DNA from: an uncultured Streptococcus sp.
GTDB lineage: Bacteria; Bacillota; Bacilli; Lactobacillales; Streptococcaceae
Direction: 5' to 3'
Assembly (NCBI GenBank): GCA_934196125.1
Contig: CAKPVT010000006.1
Location: 1-54,679, forward strand
Length of the DNA stretch: 54,679 nucleotides
In this document: piece after piece, positions 32,881 to 41,506 of the stretch
Layout of the letters: each line of letters opens with the position of its first letter
Numbering within the stretch: the stretch's first letter is position 1
Program-made: the position numbers and the translations under genes
Notes under the pieces: generated by a model
Told to the model about the DNA's origin: nothing
The model's input: the letters and a program-made list of their open reading frames with translations, nothing else
The model's database searches: none

Positions 32881-35499
32881 ATGAAACAATTAACTAGTGC
32901 GCAAGTACGCCAAATGTGGTTAGATTTTTGGAAATCAAAAGGTCATTCTGTTGAACCTTCAGCAAACTTGGTTCCTGTAAATGACTCAACATTGTTATGG
33001 ATTAACTCAGGTGTTGCAACCCTTAAAAAATATTTTGACGGTTCTGTCATTCCTGAAAATCCACGTATAACAAATGCACAAAAAGCTATCCGTACAAACG
33101 ATATTGAAAATGTTGGTAAGACAGCTCGTCACCACACAATGTTTGAAATGTTGGGAAATTTCTCTGTTGGTGATTATTTCCGTGATGAAGCTATTACTTG
33201 GGGATATGAATTATTAACAAGCCCAGAATGGTTTGATTTCCCTAAAGATAAACTTTACATGACTTACTATCCAGATGATAAAGATACTTACAATCGCTGG
33301 ATTTCACTTGGTGTTGAGCCAAGCCACTTGATTCCAATCGAAGATAACTTCTGGGAAATCGGTGCTGGACCTTCAGGACCAGATACAGAAATCTTCTTTG
33401 ACCGTGGTGAAGATTTTGACCCAGACCACGTTGGTATCAAACTTCTTGCTGAAGATATTGAAAATGACCGTTATATCGAAATCTGGAACATCGTATTGTC
33501 ACAATTCAATGCTGACCCAGCTGTTCCACGTTCAGAATACAAAGAATTACCACACAAAAACATTGATACGGGTGCTGGTTTAGAACGTTTGGTTGCAGTT
33601 ATGCAAGGGGCTAAAACAAACTTTGAAACTGACCTCTTCATGCCAATCATTCGCGAAATTGAAAAATTATCTGATAAAACTTATGACCCAGATGGCGACA
33701 ATATGAGCTTCAAAGTGATTGCCGACCACATTCGCTCACTTTCATTTGCTATCGGTGATGGTGCCCTTCCTGGAAATGAAGGTCGTGGCTACGTGCTTCG
33801 TCGCTTGCTTCGCCGTGCTGTTATGCACGGTCGCCGTCTTGGTATCAAGGAAACATTCTTGTACAAATTGGTTCCAACTGTTGGTAAAATCATGGAATCA
33901 TACTACCCAGAGATTCTTGAAAAACAAGACTTTATCGAAAAAATTGTCAAACGTGAAGAAGAAATATTTGCCCGTACAATCGATGCTGGTTCAAGCATGC
34001 TTGATGAATTGTTGGCTGATTTGAAAGCTGCTGGCAAAGATACGGTTGAAGGTAAAGACATCTTCAAATTGTACGATACATACGGATTCCCAGTTGAATT
34101 GACGGAAGAATTGGCTGAAGATAAAGGTTTCAAGATTGACCATGCTGGCTTTGAAGCTGCTATGAAAGAACAACAAGAACGTGCTCGTGCCAATGTTGTT
34201 AAAGGCAGCTCAATGGGTATGCAAAACGAGACATTGTCAAGCATCACTGAAGAATCAGTTTTTAGCTACGAAGATGAAGTCCTTGATTCTACATTGTCAG
34301 TTGTCATCGCTGATAACGAACGTACAGAAGCTGTTTCAGAAGGTCAAGCATTGCTTGTCTTTGCTAAAACACCATTCTACGCTGAAATGGGTGGACAAGT
34401 GGCTGACCACGGTGTGATTAAAAATGATAAAGGCGATATCGTTGCGCGTGTGGCTGATGTTCAAAAAGCACCAAATGGTCAAGCTCTTCATACAGTTGAA
34501 GTCTTGGCAAGCTTGTCAGTTGGTACAACATACACTCTTGAAATCGACAGCAAACGTCGTCACCGTGTGATTAAAAACCACACAGCAACTCACTTGCTTC
34601 ACGCTGCACTTCACAATGTTATCGGTGAACACGCTACTCAAGCTGGTTCACTTAATGAAGAAGGCTTCTTGCGCTTTGACTTTACTCACTTTGAAGCTGT
34701 AACAGCTGAAGAATTACGTCAAATCGAAGAAGAAGTTAACCAACAAATTTGGAATGCTATTCCTGTTAAGACTATTGAAACTGACATTGATACTGCGAAA
34801 TCAATGGGCGCAATGGCTTTGTTTGGTGAAAAATACAGTAAAAACGTCCGTGTTGTCAAAATCGGCGATTACTCAATCGAACTTTGTGGTGGAACACACG
34901 TTTCAAATACAGCAGAAATCGGAATCTTCAAGATTGTCAAAGAAGAAGGGATAGGTTCAGGAACACGTCGTATCCTTGCTGTAACAAGTAAAGAAGCCTT
35001 TGAAGCTTACCGTCAAGAAGAAGAATACCTTAAAACAATTGCTGCTATACTTAAAGTCCCACAATTGAAAGAAGTCACTAATAAAGTCGCAAGCTTGCAA
35101 GAACAATTGCACAAATTGCAAAAAGAGAATGCTGAATTGAAAGAAAAAGCAGCTGCAGCCCAAGCTGGTGATGTCTTTAAAGATGTTAAAGAAGCAAATG
35201 GTGTTCGTTACATTGCTAGCCAAGTAACCGTTTCTGACGCTGGTGCTCTTCGTACATTTGCGGACAACTGGAAACAAAAAGATTGCTCTGACGTGCTTGT
35301 ATTAGCCGCAGCTATTGGCGAAAAAGTCAATGTTCTTGTAGCAAGCAAAGCAAAAGATGTTCACGCTGGCAATTTGATTAAAGCTTTGGCGCCAATTGTA
35401 TCAGGTCGTGGTGGTGGTAAACCAGACATGGCTATGGCTGGTGGTTCAGACGCCGCTAAAATCGCTGACCTTCTTGCAGCAGTAGCTGAAAATCTGTAA
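32881..35499 (+). CDS. alaS: Alanine--tRNA ligase
   Basis: Class II tRNA synthetase charging tRNA-Ala, 872 residues. Catalytic core with RHHTMFEMLGNFSVGDYF (motif 2) and the motif 3 region PGNEGRGYVLRRLLRR. The editing domain has the zinc motif HTATHLLHAAL plus CGGTHV. A C-terminal coiled coil and the C-Ala domain end with SGRGGGKPDMAMAGG. ATG at 32881 follows aaggaaag; the longer ORF start at 32833 would overlap the terminator side of the T-box leader. Confidence 0.97.
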   Translation: MKQLTSAQVRQMWLDFWKSKGHSVEPSANLVPVNDSTLLWINSGVATLKKYFDGSVIPENPRITNAQKAIRTNDIENVGKTARHHTMFEMLGNFSVGDYFRDEAITWGYELLTSPEWFDFPKDKLYMTYYPDDKDTYNRWISLGVEPSHLIPIEDNFWEIGAGPSGPDTEIFFDRGEDFDPDHVGIKLLAEDIENDRYIEIWNIVLSQFNADPAVPRSEYKELPHKNIDTGAGLERLVAVMQGAKTNFETDLFMPIIREIEKLSDKTYDPDGDNMSFKVIADHIRSLSFAIGDGALPGNEGRGYVLRRLLRRAVMHGRRLGIKETFLYKLVPTVGKIMESYYPEILEKQDFIEKIVKREEEIFARTIDAGSSMLDELLADLKAAGKDTVEGKDIFKLYDTYGFPVELTEELAEDKGFKIDHAGFEAAMKEQQERARANVVKGSSMGMQNETLSSITEESVFSYEDEVLDSTLSVVIADNERTEAVSEGQALLVFAKTPFYAEMGGQVADHGVIKNDKGDIVARVADVQKAPNGQALHTVEVLASLSVGTTYTLEIDSKRRHRVIKNHTATHLLHAALHNVIGEHATQAGSLNEEGFLRFDFTHFEAVTAEELRQIEEEVNQQIWNAIPVKTIETDIDTAKSMGAMALFGEKYSKNVRVVKIGDYSIELCGGTHVSNTAEIGIFKIVKEEGIGSGTRRILAVTSKEAFEAYRQEEEYLKTIAAILKVPQLKEVTNKVASLQEQLHKLQKENAELKEKAAAAQAGDVFKDVKEANGVRYIASQVTVSDAGALRTFADNWKQKDCSDVLVLAAAIGEKVNVLVASKAKDVHAGNLIKALAPIVSGRGGGKPDMAMAGGSDAAKIADLLAAVAENL

Positions 35500-35544
35500 C
35501 ATTCGTTAGGCAGTCTTTGACTGATAAAGGAGTTGTTTTGTCAG

Positions 35545-35733
35545 ATGAAATCTAAAAACACGCTTTTGAAATTAGCTATCGCTTTTATCGGCATAACATT
35601 GCTGATTCTTGCTTACATTATTATTGTAGATGCTCTGCAAGGTCACGTTAATTGGGGAACCTTACTAGTCGCTTTAGCAGAAGGTAGTCTCCTCAGCAGT
35701 TTGATCAAAATGTTACAAGATAGCGGAAAATAA
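35545..35733 (+). CDS. Small two-helix membrane protein of unknown function
   Basis: 62 residues with a hydrophobic segment at about 8-28 (LKLAIAFIGITLLILAYIIIV) and a second weaker one (WGTLLVALAEGSLLSSLI). aaaggag is 12 bases before the ATG. It lies 45 bp behind alaS with no terminator between, so it is probably expressed with alaS. Its stop codon lies in the target duplication of the ISL3 mini-element, so the original 3' context has changed although the ORF survived. Family not recognised. Confidence 0.7.
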   Translation: MKSKNTLLKLAIAFIGITLLILAYIIIVDALQGHVNWGTLLVALAEGSLLSSLIKMLQDSGK

Positions 35734-35734
35734 A

Positions 35735-36353
35735 GGCTCTTTGTCAACTGTAGTGGGTGGCAAAGTTAAGCTCTAGTGAGAACAAATTTTGTTCTCGCTT
35801 TTTTGCTGTTTAAAGCGAGATAAATGCGTTTTTTAAAGTTCCTGTAACCAAAAGCGTTTCGTTTAATATCTTTGATGAGCTTGTTGGTTGCTTCAAGTTT
35901 GGCATTAGAATAGGGCAGTTTAATGGCATTAGTGATGTATTTCTGATAATGAATAAAGGTTGTTAGTGCTATTTTAAAAGGATGATTGCATTGAAATCTT
36001 CTCTTCTTCAAACAAATAAGACTGGGAAGTCCACCAATCTCAATAAAAGGAATCTTAGAAGGCTTTTGAAAGTCGTATTTGATTTGATTTCCATGGCAAT
36101 AAGAGCACTTAGGTGGTGTATAATCAAGCGTCGCTTGCACCTCAATATGTGTCTCGTGTTGAAAAACTTTGGTTAAAGTGATATTTTTGTCTTTAATTCC
36201 GATTAATTCTGTAGCATGATAGAGTTGTTTCATATGATTCTTTCTATTTATGGTTTCGTCGCTTTAAATGTTAAGTCCTATGGGACTTTTTGTATACTCA
36301 AAAGCTCCATAACTTCTTAGCAGGATTTTACCCACTACAGAAATTATAGAGCC
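35735..36353. mobile_element. 619-bp miniature ISL3-family (IS1167-like) element
   Basis: Bounded by imperfect inverted repeats: GGCTCTTTGTCAACTGTAGT at 35735 and, on the other strand from 36353, GGCTCTATAATTTCTGTAGT. It is flanked by perfect 8-bp direct repeats AAAATAAA (35727-35734 and 36354-36361), the ISL3 target-duplication length. Inside is a transposase gene with most of its middle deleted. Intact ends and duplications indicate that it moved as a short element or was shortened after insertion. Confidence 0.88.
35766..36233 (-). pseudogene. ISL3 transposase with large internal deletion
   Basis: 155 residues where the family has about 420. The N-terminal zinc-finger half (PPKCSYCHGNQIKYDFQKPS, then LICLKKRRFQC) runs straight into the C-terminal end (LPYSNAKLEATNKLIKDIKR, then NAFGYRNF). 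The DDE core is lost. The frame is preserved across the deletion and the start has aaagaatc upstream, so a short DNA-binding peptide could still be made. Confidence 0.88.
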
Positions 36354-36368
36354 AAAATAAACATAAGC

Positions 36369-36432
36369 CCACCTAAAAAAGTGGGCTCAGATTGAAGACA
36401 AACCTTATTTCTGAGGTTTGTCTTCAATCTGA
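36369..36432. repeat. Two hairpins, including an 18-bp perfect inverted repeat
   Basis: GCCCAC/GTGGGC at about 36369-36388 is followed by a perfect 18-bp stem (36389-36406 with 36415-36432, arm CAGATTGAAGACAAACCT, 8-base loop). It lies between the ISL3 element and the thiT 3' end and could terminate thiT transcripts. No T-run directly follows the long stem on either strand. Confidence 0.75.
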
Positions 36433-36440
36433 ATATATTT

Positions 36441-36546
36441 AGTTTTCCTTTCTGTCATGTTTTTTTGTTTTATCTCTTAACTAAGAAAAGTTTTCCTTTC
36501 TGTCATGTTTTTTTGTTTTATCTCTTAACTAAGAAAAGTTTTCCTT
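36441..36546. repeat. 48-bp tandem duplication at the thiT stop codon
   Basis: A 48-bp unit beginning AGTTTTCCTTTCTGTCATGT occurs at 36441-36488 and 36489-36536, followed by ten more matching bases. The unit includes the last thiT codons and stop (KLFLVKR then stop on the minus strand), so the gene end is duplicated downstream of the real stop without changing the protein. Confidence 0.92.
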
Positions 36547-37084
36547 GTGTCGGAATGATAATAGCTAGCGCTAAAATAACGAAAATCAAGGTTAACAGCC
36601 CAGCTGTTCCGTTAACGGTGAATGAATACCAATAAGGAGACATTCCTTTTGGCGCATAACTTCTCCAGAAAATAAAGCCAGCGACGAAATGCCAAAAATA
36701 GCGGACAAAGACAGCTAAGATAGCACCACCTGTCGCGTAAAATAAAGCGCGTCCTTTATTGCCCTTGGCAAGAGCATTTTGAAAAGGAACGGTAAAAATC
36801 CCAGCTAAGCCCATGGAAACAAAGGCAAGGATATATTCGATAAGCACTTGTGATAAGGCTAAATACCACACTTTACCAAGGATAAAATGCAGTAAGCCCC
36901 AAATCAGCCCAGCTAATACACCATATTTTGTTCCACGACGTAGCGCAAAGAGAACCAGCGGAATCGCTCCAAACGATGGAGTGAACCAGCTTACAAAATC
37001 TGGAATGTAAGATAAAGCCATGGCTAAAGCAGCTACTAAAGCTGTTTCAATCAAAGCAGACAGTTGAGAATTTTTTGATGACAT
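36518..37084 (-). CDS. thiT: Thiamine-specific ECF transporter S component ThiT
   Basis: Thiamine-binding membrane subunit used with the common ECF energising module. 188 residues with six membrane helices. The binding-site signature is visible in FIFWRSYAPKGMSPYWYS and in the Trp/Tyr-rich GKVWYLALSQVLIEY. I chose the start at 37084 (MSSKNSQLSALIE) because of caaaggagc upstream; the longer ORF to 37168 runs toward the TPP riboswitch. Its stop falls in a tandem duplication. Confidence 0.93.
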   Translation of the reverse strand: MSSKNSQLSALIETALVAALAMALSYIPDFVSWFTPSFGAIPLVLFALRRGTKYGVLAGLIWGLLHFILGKVWYLALSQVLIEYILAFVSMGLAGIFTVPFQNALAKGNKGRALFYATGGAILAVFVRYFWHFVAGFIFWRSYAPKGMSPYWYSFTVNGTAGLLTLIFVILALAIIIPTQGKLFLVKR

Positions 37085-37090
37085 AAATAA

Positions 37091-37115
37091 AAGCTCCTTT
37101 GATACAAAAGAGCTT
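37091..37115 (-). promoter_or_regulatory. Hairpin sequestering the thiT ribosome site
   Basis: On the minus strand AAGCTC (37115-37110) pairs with GAGCTT (37096-37091). The second arm contains the GAG of the AAAGGAG ribosome site. This is the likely expression platform of the TPP riboswitch, acting on translation; a weak TTTTATTT after it makes termination less likely. Confidence 0.65.
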
Positions 37116-37171
37116 ATTTTTCTGATAATATGTGCAATGATATTCAAAACAAAGTTTAAAACGGTCATGTC

Positions 37172-37253
37172 ACAATCCCTACGCTCGTACTAACGAGATC
37201 AGGTTATCAGGATTTCGCAAATGCGATCTCAGCCAGAGGCACTCCTTTGTGAA
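37172..37253 (-). promoter_or_regulatory. TPP (THI-box) riboswitch upstream of thiT
   Basis: The minus strand reads GGAGTGCCTCTGGCTGAGAT, then CCTGATAACCTGATCTCG, then GAGCGTAGGGA. These are the conserved thi-box elements (GGCTGAGA, ACCTGATCT, GCGTAGGGA) in order. It lies about 90 bases before the thiT start and fixes the transporter as thiamine-regulated. Confidence 0.96.
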
Positions 37254-37350
37254 TCTATTTGCTTATAGTCTAGCATGAAAGAAAGTTTCTTGTCAAGCTT
37301 AGTTTTCATGCTTTTTGAAAATTATCACACATTTTCAAAATTGGCTCAGA

Positions 37351-38313
37351 CTAGAGACCATAATTGTAATCATCATCTTGCATGGCTTCAACAGAACCAA
37401 GGAGATAACCATTTCCAACCTGACTAAAGAAATCGTGATTAGACGTTCCTGTTGAAATACCGTTCATAACAATAGGGTTAACGTCATTAGCAGTATCTGG
37501 GAAAAGAGGATCTTGCCCCAGATTCATCAGAGCTTTATTGGCATTGTAGCGCAAGAATGTCAATACTTCATCAGTCCAACCAACACTGTCATACAGCGAT
37601 TTGGTATAATTTTCCTCATTTTCGTAAAGTTGGTAAAGTAAATCATACATCCATTCACGAAAACTGTCTTGTTCTTCTTCAGATAATTCATTGAAACCAA
37701 GTTGGAATTTATAGCCAATGTAAGTGCCATGAACAGATTCATCACGGATAATCAATTTGATAATCTCAGCAACGTTTGCCAATTTATTATTGCCAAGATA
37801 ATAAAGTGGTGTGAAAAATCCTGAATAGAAGAGGAAAGTTTCTAGGAAAGTAGAGGCAACTTTCTTTTGCAAAGCATCCCCATTTTCATAAATATCATTG
37901 ATGATTTTTGCCTTTTTTTGCAGGTAGTCATTGCTATTTGTCCATTCAAAAATGGCTTCAATTTCAGATTTTGTGTTAAGCGTTGAAAAAATAGAGGAAT
38001 AAGATTTGGCATGAACTGACTCCATGAATTGAATGTTATTCAGCACAGCTTCCTCATGGGGGGTTCTAACGTCCGCACGAATCGCTTCGACGCCAGATTC
38101 AGATTGCATGGTATCTAGCAAAGTTAATCCGCCAAAGACTTTTCCGACAAGCTCTTTTTCCTCGGCTGACAATTTACGCCAATCATCAAGGTCATTTGAT
38201 AACGGAATACGTGTATCAAGCCAAAATTGTTCCGTCAACTTTTCCCAAGTTGATTTATCAATGATGTCTTCAATCTCATTCCAATTAATGGCTTCATAAT
38301 AAGTTTGTGACAT
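37351..38313 (-). CDS. nrdF: Ribonucleotide reductase class Ib, beta subunit
   Basis: Small subunit that holds the Mn2 or Fe2 tyrosyl-radical cofactor, partner of NrdE. 320 residues. Metal-ligand segments are visible: LLDTMQSESG region, FMESVHAKSYSSIF (Glu and His), ETFLFYSGFF and IIRDESVHGTYIGYKF (Glu and His). The essential C-terminal tail for NrdE docking (DDDYNYGL) is present. Ribosome site taggaga. A 454-bp gap separates it from nrdE, so it may also have its own promoter. Confidence 0.96.
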   Translation of the reverse strand: MSQTYYEAINWNEIEDIIDKSTWEKLTEQFWLDTRIPLSNDLDDWRKLSAEEKELVGKVFGGLTLLDTMQSESGVEAIRADVRTPHEEAVLNNIQFMESVHAKSYSSIFSTLNTKSEIEAIFEWTNSNDYLQKKAKIINDIYENGDALQKKVASTFLETFLFYSGFFTPLYYLGNNKLANVAEIIKLIIRDESVHGTYIGYKFQLGFNELSEEEQDSFREWMYDLLYQLYENEENYTKSLYDSVGWTDEVLTFLRYNANKALMNLGQDPLFPDTANDVNPIVMNGISTGTSNHDFFSQVGNGYLLGSVEAMQDDDYNYGL

Positions 38314-38767
38314 TTATATTCTCCTAAAAGTGATTAAGAAAGGCAGCCAAACGACTGGGATTTCAGAAATAGTATTTAAATTTTTAAGATTGTTTTTTTC
38401 CATGGAGTAAGCTAACCTAGCAAGAGCAAGTATTTTGTCAAGAGTGAAAGTTACCCCAATGCTAACATCTTTTTGAATTCCTAAGCGAAAGTGGTTACTG
38501 CTTTGATTTTAGCTTTTGTAGAACAAGGACAGGTTTTCTAATCATGAATTACTAACAGCCGTTTACTGCAATGTGTTAATAAGCAAGCCGATTTGTTAAA
38601 GTGAATGTTGTCTTGTTCATGTTTAATAGTACACAAATCAAAGTTACACCACGTAATTAATCAACTCAACACTAGCCGATTAATGGAGTTGTAAGTGAGT
38701 TAGCCATTTCGCTATAACCTTTGCCGTCCTGTTATTAGGTCCTTTAGGACCAATAACAAGTGTTCAG
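38314..38767. other. Gap between nrdF and nrdE without a gene
   Basis: No convincing ORF in either strand. The only strong structure is a hairpin at 38729-38757 (TGTTATTAGGTCC pairing with GGACCAATAACA) just beyond the nrdE stop, with no T-run on the minus strand. It could act in mRNA processing or partial termination, tuning NrdF against NrdE. nrdI is not found here. Confidence 0.6.
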
Positions 38768-40927
38768 TTAAATCACACAGCTTTCGCATTGGTTTGAGCC
38801 GACTTCATCACCATCATCGGTAAAGGTACGGATGTAGTAGATTGATTTAATGCCTTTATTAAAGGCGTAATGGCGCAGGATAGACAGGTCACGAGTGGTT
38901 TGTTTGCTTTGCGTTTTCCATTCATAGAGGCCTTGTGGAATATCGCTGCGCAAAAAGAGCGTTAGTGACAATCCTTGGTCAACGTGTTCAGTCGCCGCAG
39001 CATAAACATCAATGACTTTTCGCATATCCATATCATAAGCAGAAGTGTAATAAGGAATAGTATCTGTCGATAAAGCAGCAGCTGGGTAATAAATCTTACC
39101 AATTTTCTTTTCCTGACGTTCCTCAATACGTTGCGTAATTGGGTGAAGCGACGCAGAAACATCATTAATGTAAGAAATAGAACCATTTGGAGCAACTGCT
39201 AGACGATTTTGGTGGTAAAGTCCGTCTGTCATCACAGCATCGCGGAGCTTAGCCCAATCCTCACCGCTTGGAATAAAATGTTCTGCAAAGAGTTCTTTCA
39301 CACGGTCAGATTTTGGAATAAATTCACCTGTAATATATTTATCAAAATAGCTTCCGTCAGCGTATTTTGAGTTTTCAAAGCCTACAAATGTTTGCTGACG
39401 TTCACGAGCGATATGATTTGATTCCACCAAAGTCCAATAATTCATTAACATAAAGTAAATATTGGTAAATTCAATGGATTCTGGGCTACCATAATGAATG
39501 TGGTGTTGAGCTAAGAAGGTATGAAGCCCCATAGCACCAAGTCCAAAGGTATGCGCTTGTTCGTTGCCATGCTTGATTGTTGGCACAGCTTCAATAGATG
39601 AGGTATCTGAAACAAAGGTCAAGGCGCGTGTCATGGCTTTGATAGAACGTCCAAAATCAGGTGAAGTCATCATGTTAACCACATTTGTTGAGCCCAAATT
39701 ACATGAAATATCAGTTCCCATTTTGACAAATTCTTGAGCGTCGTTAATCACGCTAGGGGTTTGAACCTGAAGCACTTCTGAACAAAGATTTGACATGATA
39801 ATTTTACCGTCAATTGGATTGGTACGATTAGCTGTATCAATATTGACCACGTAAGGGTAACCAGATTCTTGTTGTAATTTCGAAATTTCAGTTTCCAAAT
39901 CACGTGCTCTAATTTTGGTTTTGACGATATTTGGGTTAGCAACCATTTTGTCATATTCAGCCGTAATATCAACATAGCTATAAGGCACGCCGTATTCACG
40001 CTCAACACTATATGGGCTAAAGAGATACATCTCTTCGTTATTGCGAGCCAATTCGTAAAATTTATCAGGTACGGTGATACCAAGAGAGAGCGTTTTGACA
40101 CGGATTTTTTCGTCAGCATTCTCTTTTTTGGTTGATAGAAATGCCATGATATCTGGGTGGAAAACATCAAGGTAAACAGCACCAGCTCCTTGACGTTGCC
40201 CCAGTTGGTTAGAATATGAAAAACTATCTTCAAAGAGCTTCATGACAGGAACAACACCAGAAGCTGCCCCTTCATAACCCTTGATAGGAGCACCAGCCTC
40301 ACGCAGATTTGAAAGGCTGATACCAACACCCCCACCGATACGGGACAATTGTAGCGCTGAATTGATAGAACGCCCAATCGAATTCATATCGTCAGTTACT
40401 GAAATGAGAAAACAAGAGACGAATTCACCACGGCGACTACGACCAGCATTTAAAAAGGAAGGTGTAGCAGGTTGATAGCGTTGATGAATCATTTCAGTTG
40501 CTAAATCACGTGCCAATTCTTCATTACCGTCAGCAAAATAAAGAGCGTTAAAGAGAATACGGTCTTCAATACTTTCAAGATAATAGTTACCGTCATTTGT
40601 CTTTAAAGCATATTGCTGATAAAACTTATAGGCGGCCATGAAAGATTTAAAACGAAATCCTTGCGCTTGCAAATCCTTAGCCAAACTTTCAATAAAATCT
40701 GGCGTATATTTGCTGATAAATTCTGACTCGATATAATCATTGTCAATCAAATAGTTGATTTTATTAATAATCGTGTCAAAAGCCATTGAATTTGGAATGA
40801 CATTTTCACGAAAGAAAGCTTTAAGGGCTTCTTTATCTTTACTAAGAGGAATTTGTCCATTCACAGGACGGTTAATTTCATTATTAAGGCGAAAATAAGA
40901 GACATCGCCGAGATTTTTTAGACTCAT
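38768..40927 (-). CDS. nrdE: Ribonucleotide reductase class Ib, alpha subunit
   Basis: Catalytic subunit reducing ribonucleoside diphosphates. 719 residues from MSLKNLGDVSYFRLNNEINR. Landmarks are the first active-site Cys in RGEFVSCFLISV, the radical-site NLCSEVLQ block, SISYINDVSASLHP, and the C-terminal redox pair CESC in NQCESCVI, which NrdH re-reduces. I prefer ATG 40927 by family N-terminus, although the ribosome site (aaaggag) is some 40 bases away and a TTG at 40942 is also possible. Confidence 0.95.
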   Translation of the reverse strand: MSLKNLGDVSYFRLNNEINRPVNGQIPLSKDKEALKAFFRENVIPNSMAFDTIINKINYLIDNDYIESEFISKYTPDFIESLAKDLQAQGFRFKSFMAAYKFYQQYALKTNDGNYYLESIEDRILFNALYFADGNEELARDLATEMIHQRYQPATPSFLNAGRSRRGEFVSCFLISVTDDMNSIGRSINSALQLSRIGGGVGISLSNLREAGAPIKGYEGAASGVVPVMKLFEDSFSYSNQLGQRQGAGAVYLDVFHPDIMAFLSTKKENADEKIRVKTLSLGITVPDKFYELARNNEEMYLFSPYSVEREYGVPYSYVDITAEYDKMVANPNIVKTKIRARDLETEISKLQQESGYPYVVNIDTANRTNPIDGKIIMSNLCSEVLQVQTPSVINDAQEFVKMGTDISCNLGSTNVVNMMTSPDFGRSIKAMTRALTFVSDTSSIEAVPTIKHGNEQAHTFGLGAMGLHTFLAQHHIHYGSPESIEFTNIYFMLMNYWTLVESNHIARERQQTFVGFENSKYADGSYFDKYITGEFIPKSDRVKELFAEHFIPSGEDWAKLRDAVMTDGLYHQNRLAVAPNGSISYINDVSASLHPITQRIEERQEKKIGKIYYPAAALSTDTIPYYTSAYDMDMRKVIDVYAAATEHVDQGLSLTLFLRSDIPQGLYEWKTQSKQTTRDLSILRHYAFNKGIKSIYYIRTFTDDGDEVGSNQCESCVI

Positions 40928-40993
40928 AAAGTAAGATACCAACGCTCATTAATTGAAGTGTGGTAACTCCTTTCTAATTTTAATATAGAAGTT

Positions 40994-41221
40994 TTAGATA
41001 ATTTCTTTTAATTTTGCAGGTTGAAAGCCAGAAAAAATAATGTCACCTGCTTTAACGACTGGCGCAGCAGAGAAGCCAAGATCTTTTACGTAATCAATCA
41101 TATCAGGGCGTTCATCAATGTTGATTTCTTGGTAATCAGCTCCCTCTTTATCCAAGAGCTTTTTTGTCATTTTGCACTGCATACAGTTATTTTTTGAAAA
41201 AATTGTGATTTTATTAGCCAT
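40994..41221 (-). CDS. nrdH: Glutaredoxin-like protein NrdH
   Basis: 75-residue thioredoxin-fold electron donor for NrdEF with active site CMQC (residues 14-17) and the conserved SAAPVVKAG cis-proline loop and SGFQPAKL end. It is first in the nrdH-nrdE-nrdF order. Ribosome site taggagga. NrdR boxes lie upstream. Confidence 0.96.
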   Translation of the reverse strand: MANKITIFSKNNCMQCKMTKKLLDKEGADYQEINIDERPDMIDYVKDLGFSAAPVVKAGDIIFSGFQPAKLKEII

Positions 41222-41318
41222 TAGGGCATCCTCCTAAAAATATTTCCTTATGGGAAACTCAATGTTCATTTAGAATAACCCAAATTAGTCAAAAAAGCAA
41301 GAAATATCTCTCGAAAAA

Positions 41319-41366
41319 ACACAATATATAGTATTTAAAAATAATATCATACACAAAATATTGTAA
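41319..41366. promoter_or_regulatory. Paired NrdR boxes upstream of nrdH
   Basis: ACACAATATATAGTAT (41319-41334) and ACACAAAATATTGTAA (41351-41366) both fit the NrdR-box consensus acaCwAtATaTwGtgt. They are 32 bp apart start to start, about three helical turns, the usual arrangement for cooperative NrdR repression. Confidence 0.85.
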
Positions 41367-41446
41367 GATCAAGCTTTTTTAGGAATGATACAGTTTTACG
41401 TTATATACCATGTCATAAAATCTGACACAACATTGTGAATTATACT

Positions 41447-41505
41447 TGACTAAATATTGAAAGTTGTATAATTAAAAAAACATTATTATATTTCGGAGGT
41501 CTGTA
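41447..41505 (+). promoter_or_regulatory. Surviving promoter and ribosome site of the lost acn operon
   Basis: TTGACT (about 41447) and TATAAT (about 41468) with a short spacer, then cggaggt eight bases before ATG. The expression signals are intact although the gene behind them is broken. Confidence 0.55.
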
Positions 41506-41506
41506 C

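Noticed and set aside
36441..36546. CRISPR-like repeat
   Set aside because: It is a contiguous tandem duplication without spacers; no CRISPR array is seen anywhere in the window.
37085..37168. N-terminal extension of thiT
   Set aside because: It runs through the ribosome-site hairpin toward the TPP riboswitch.
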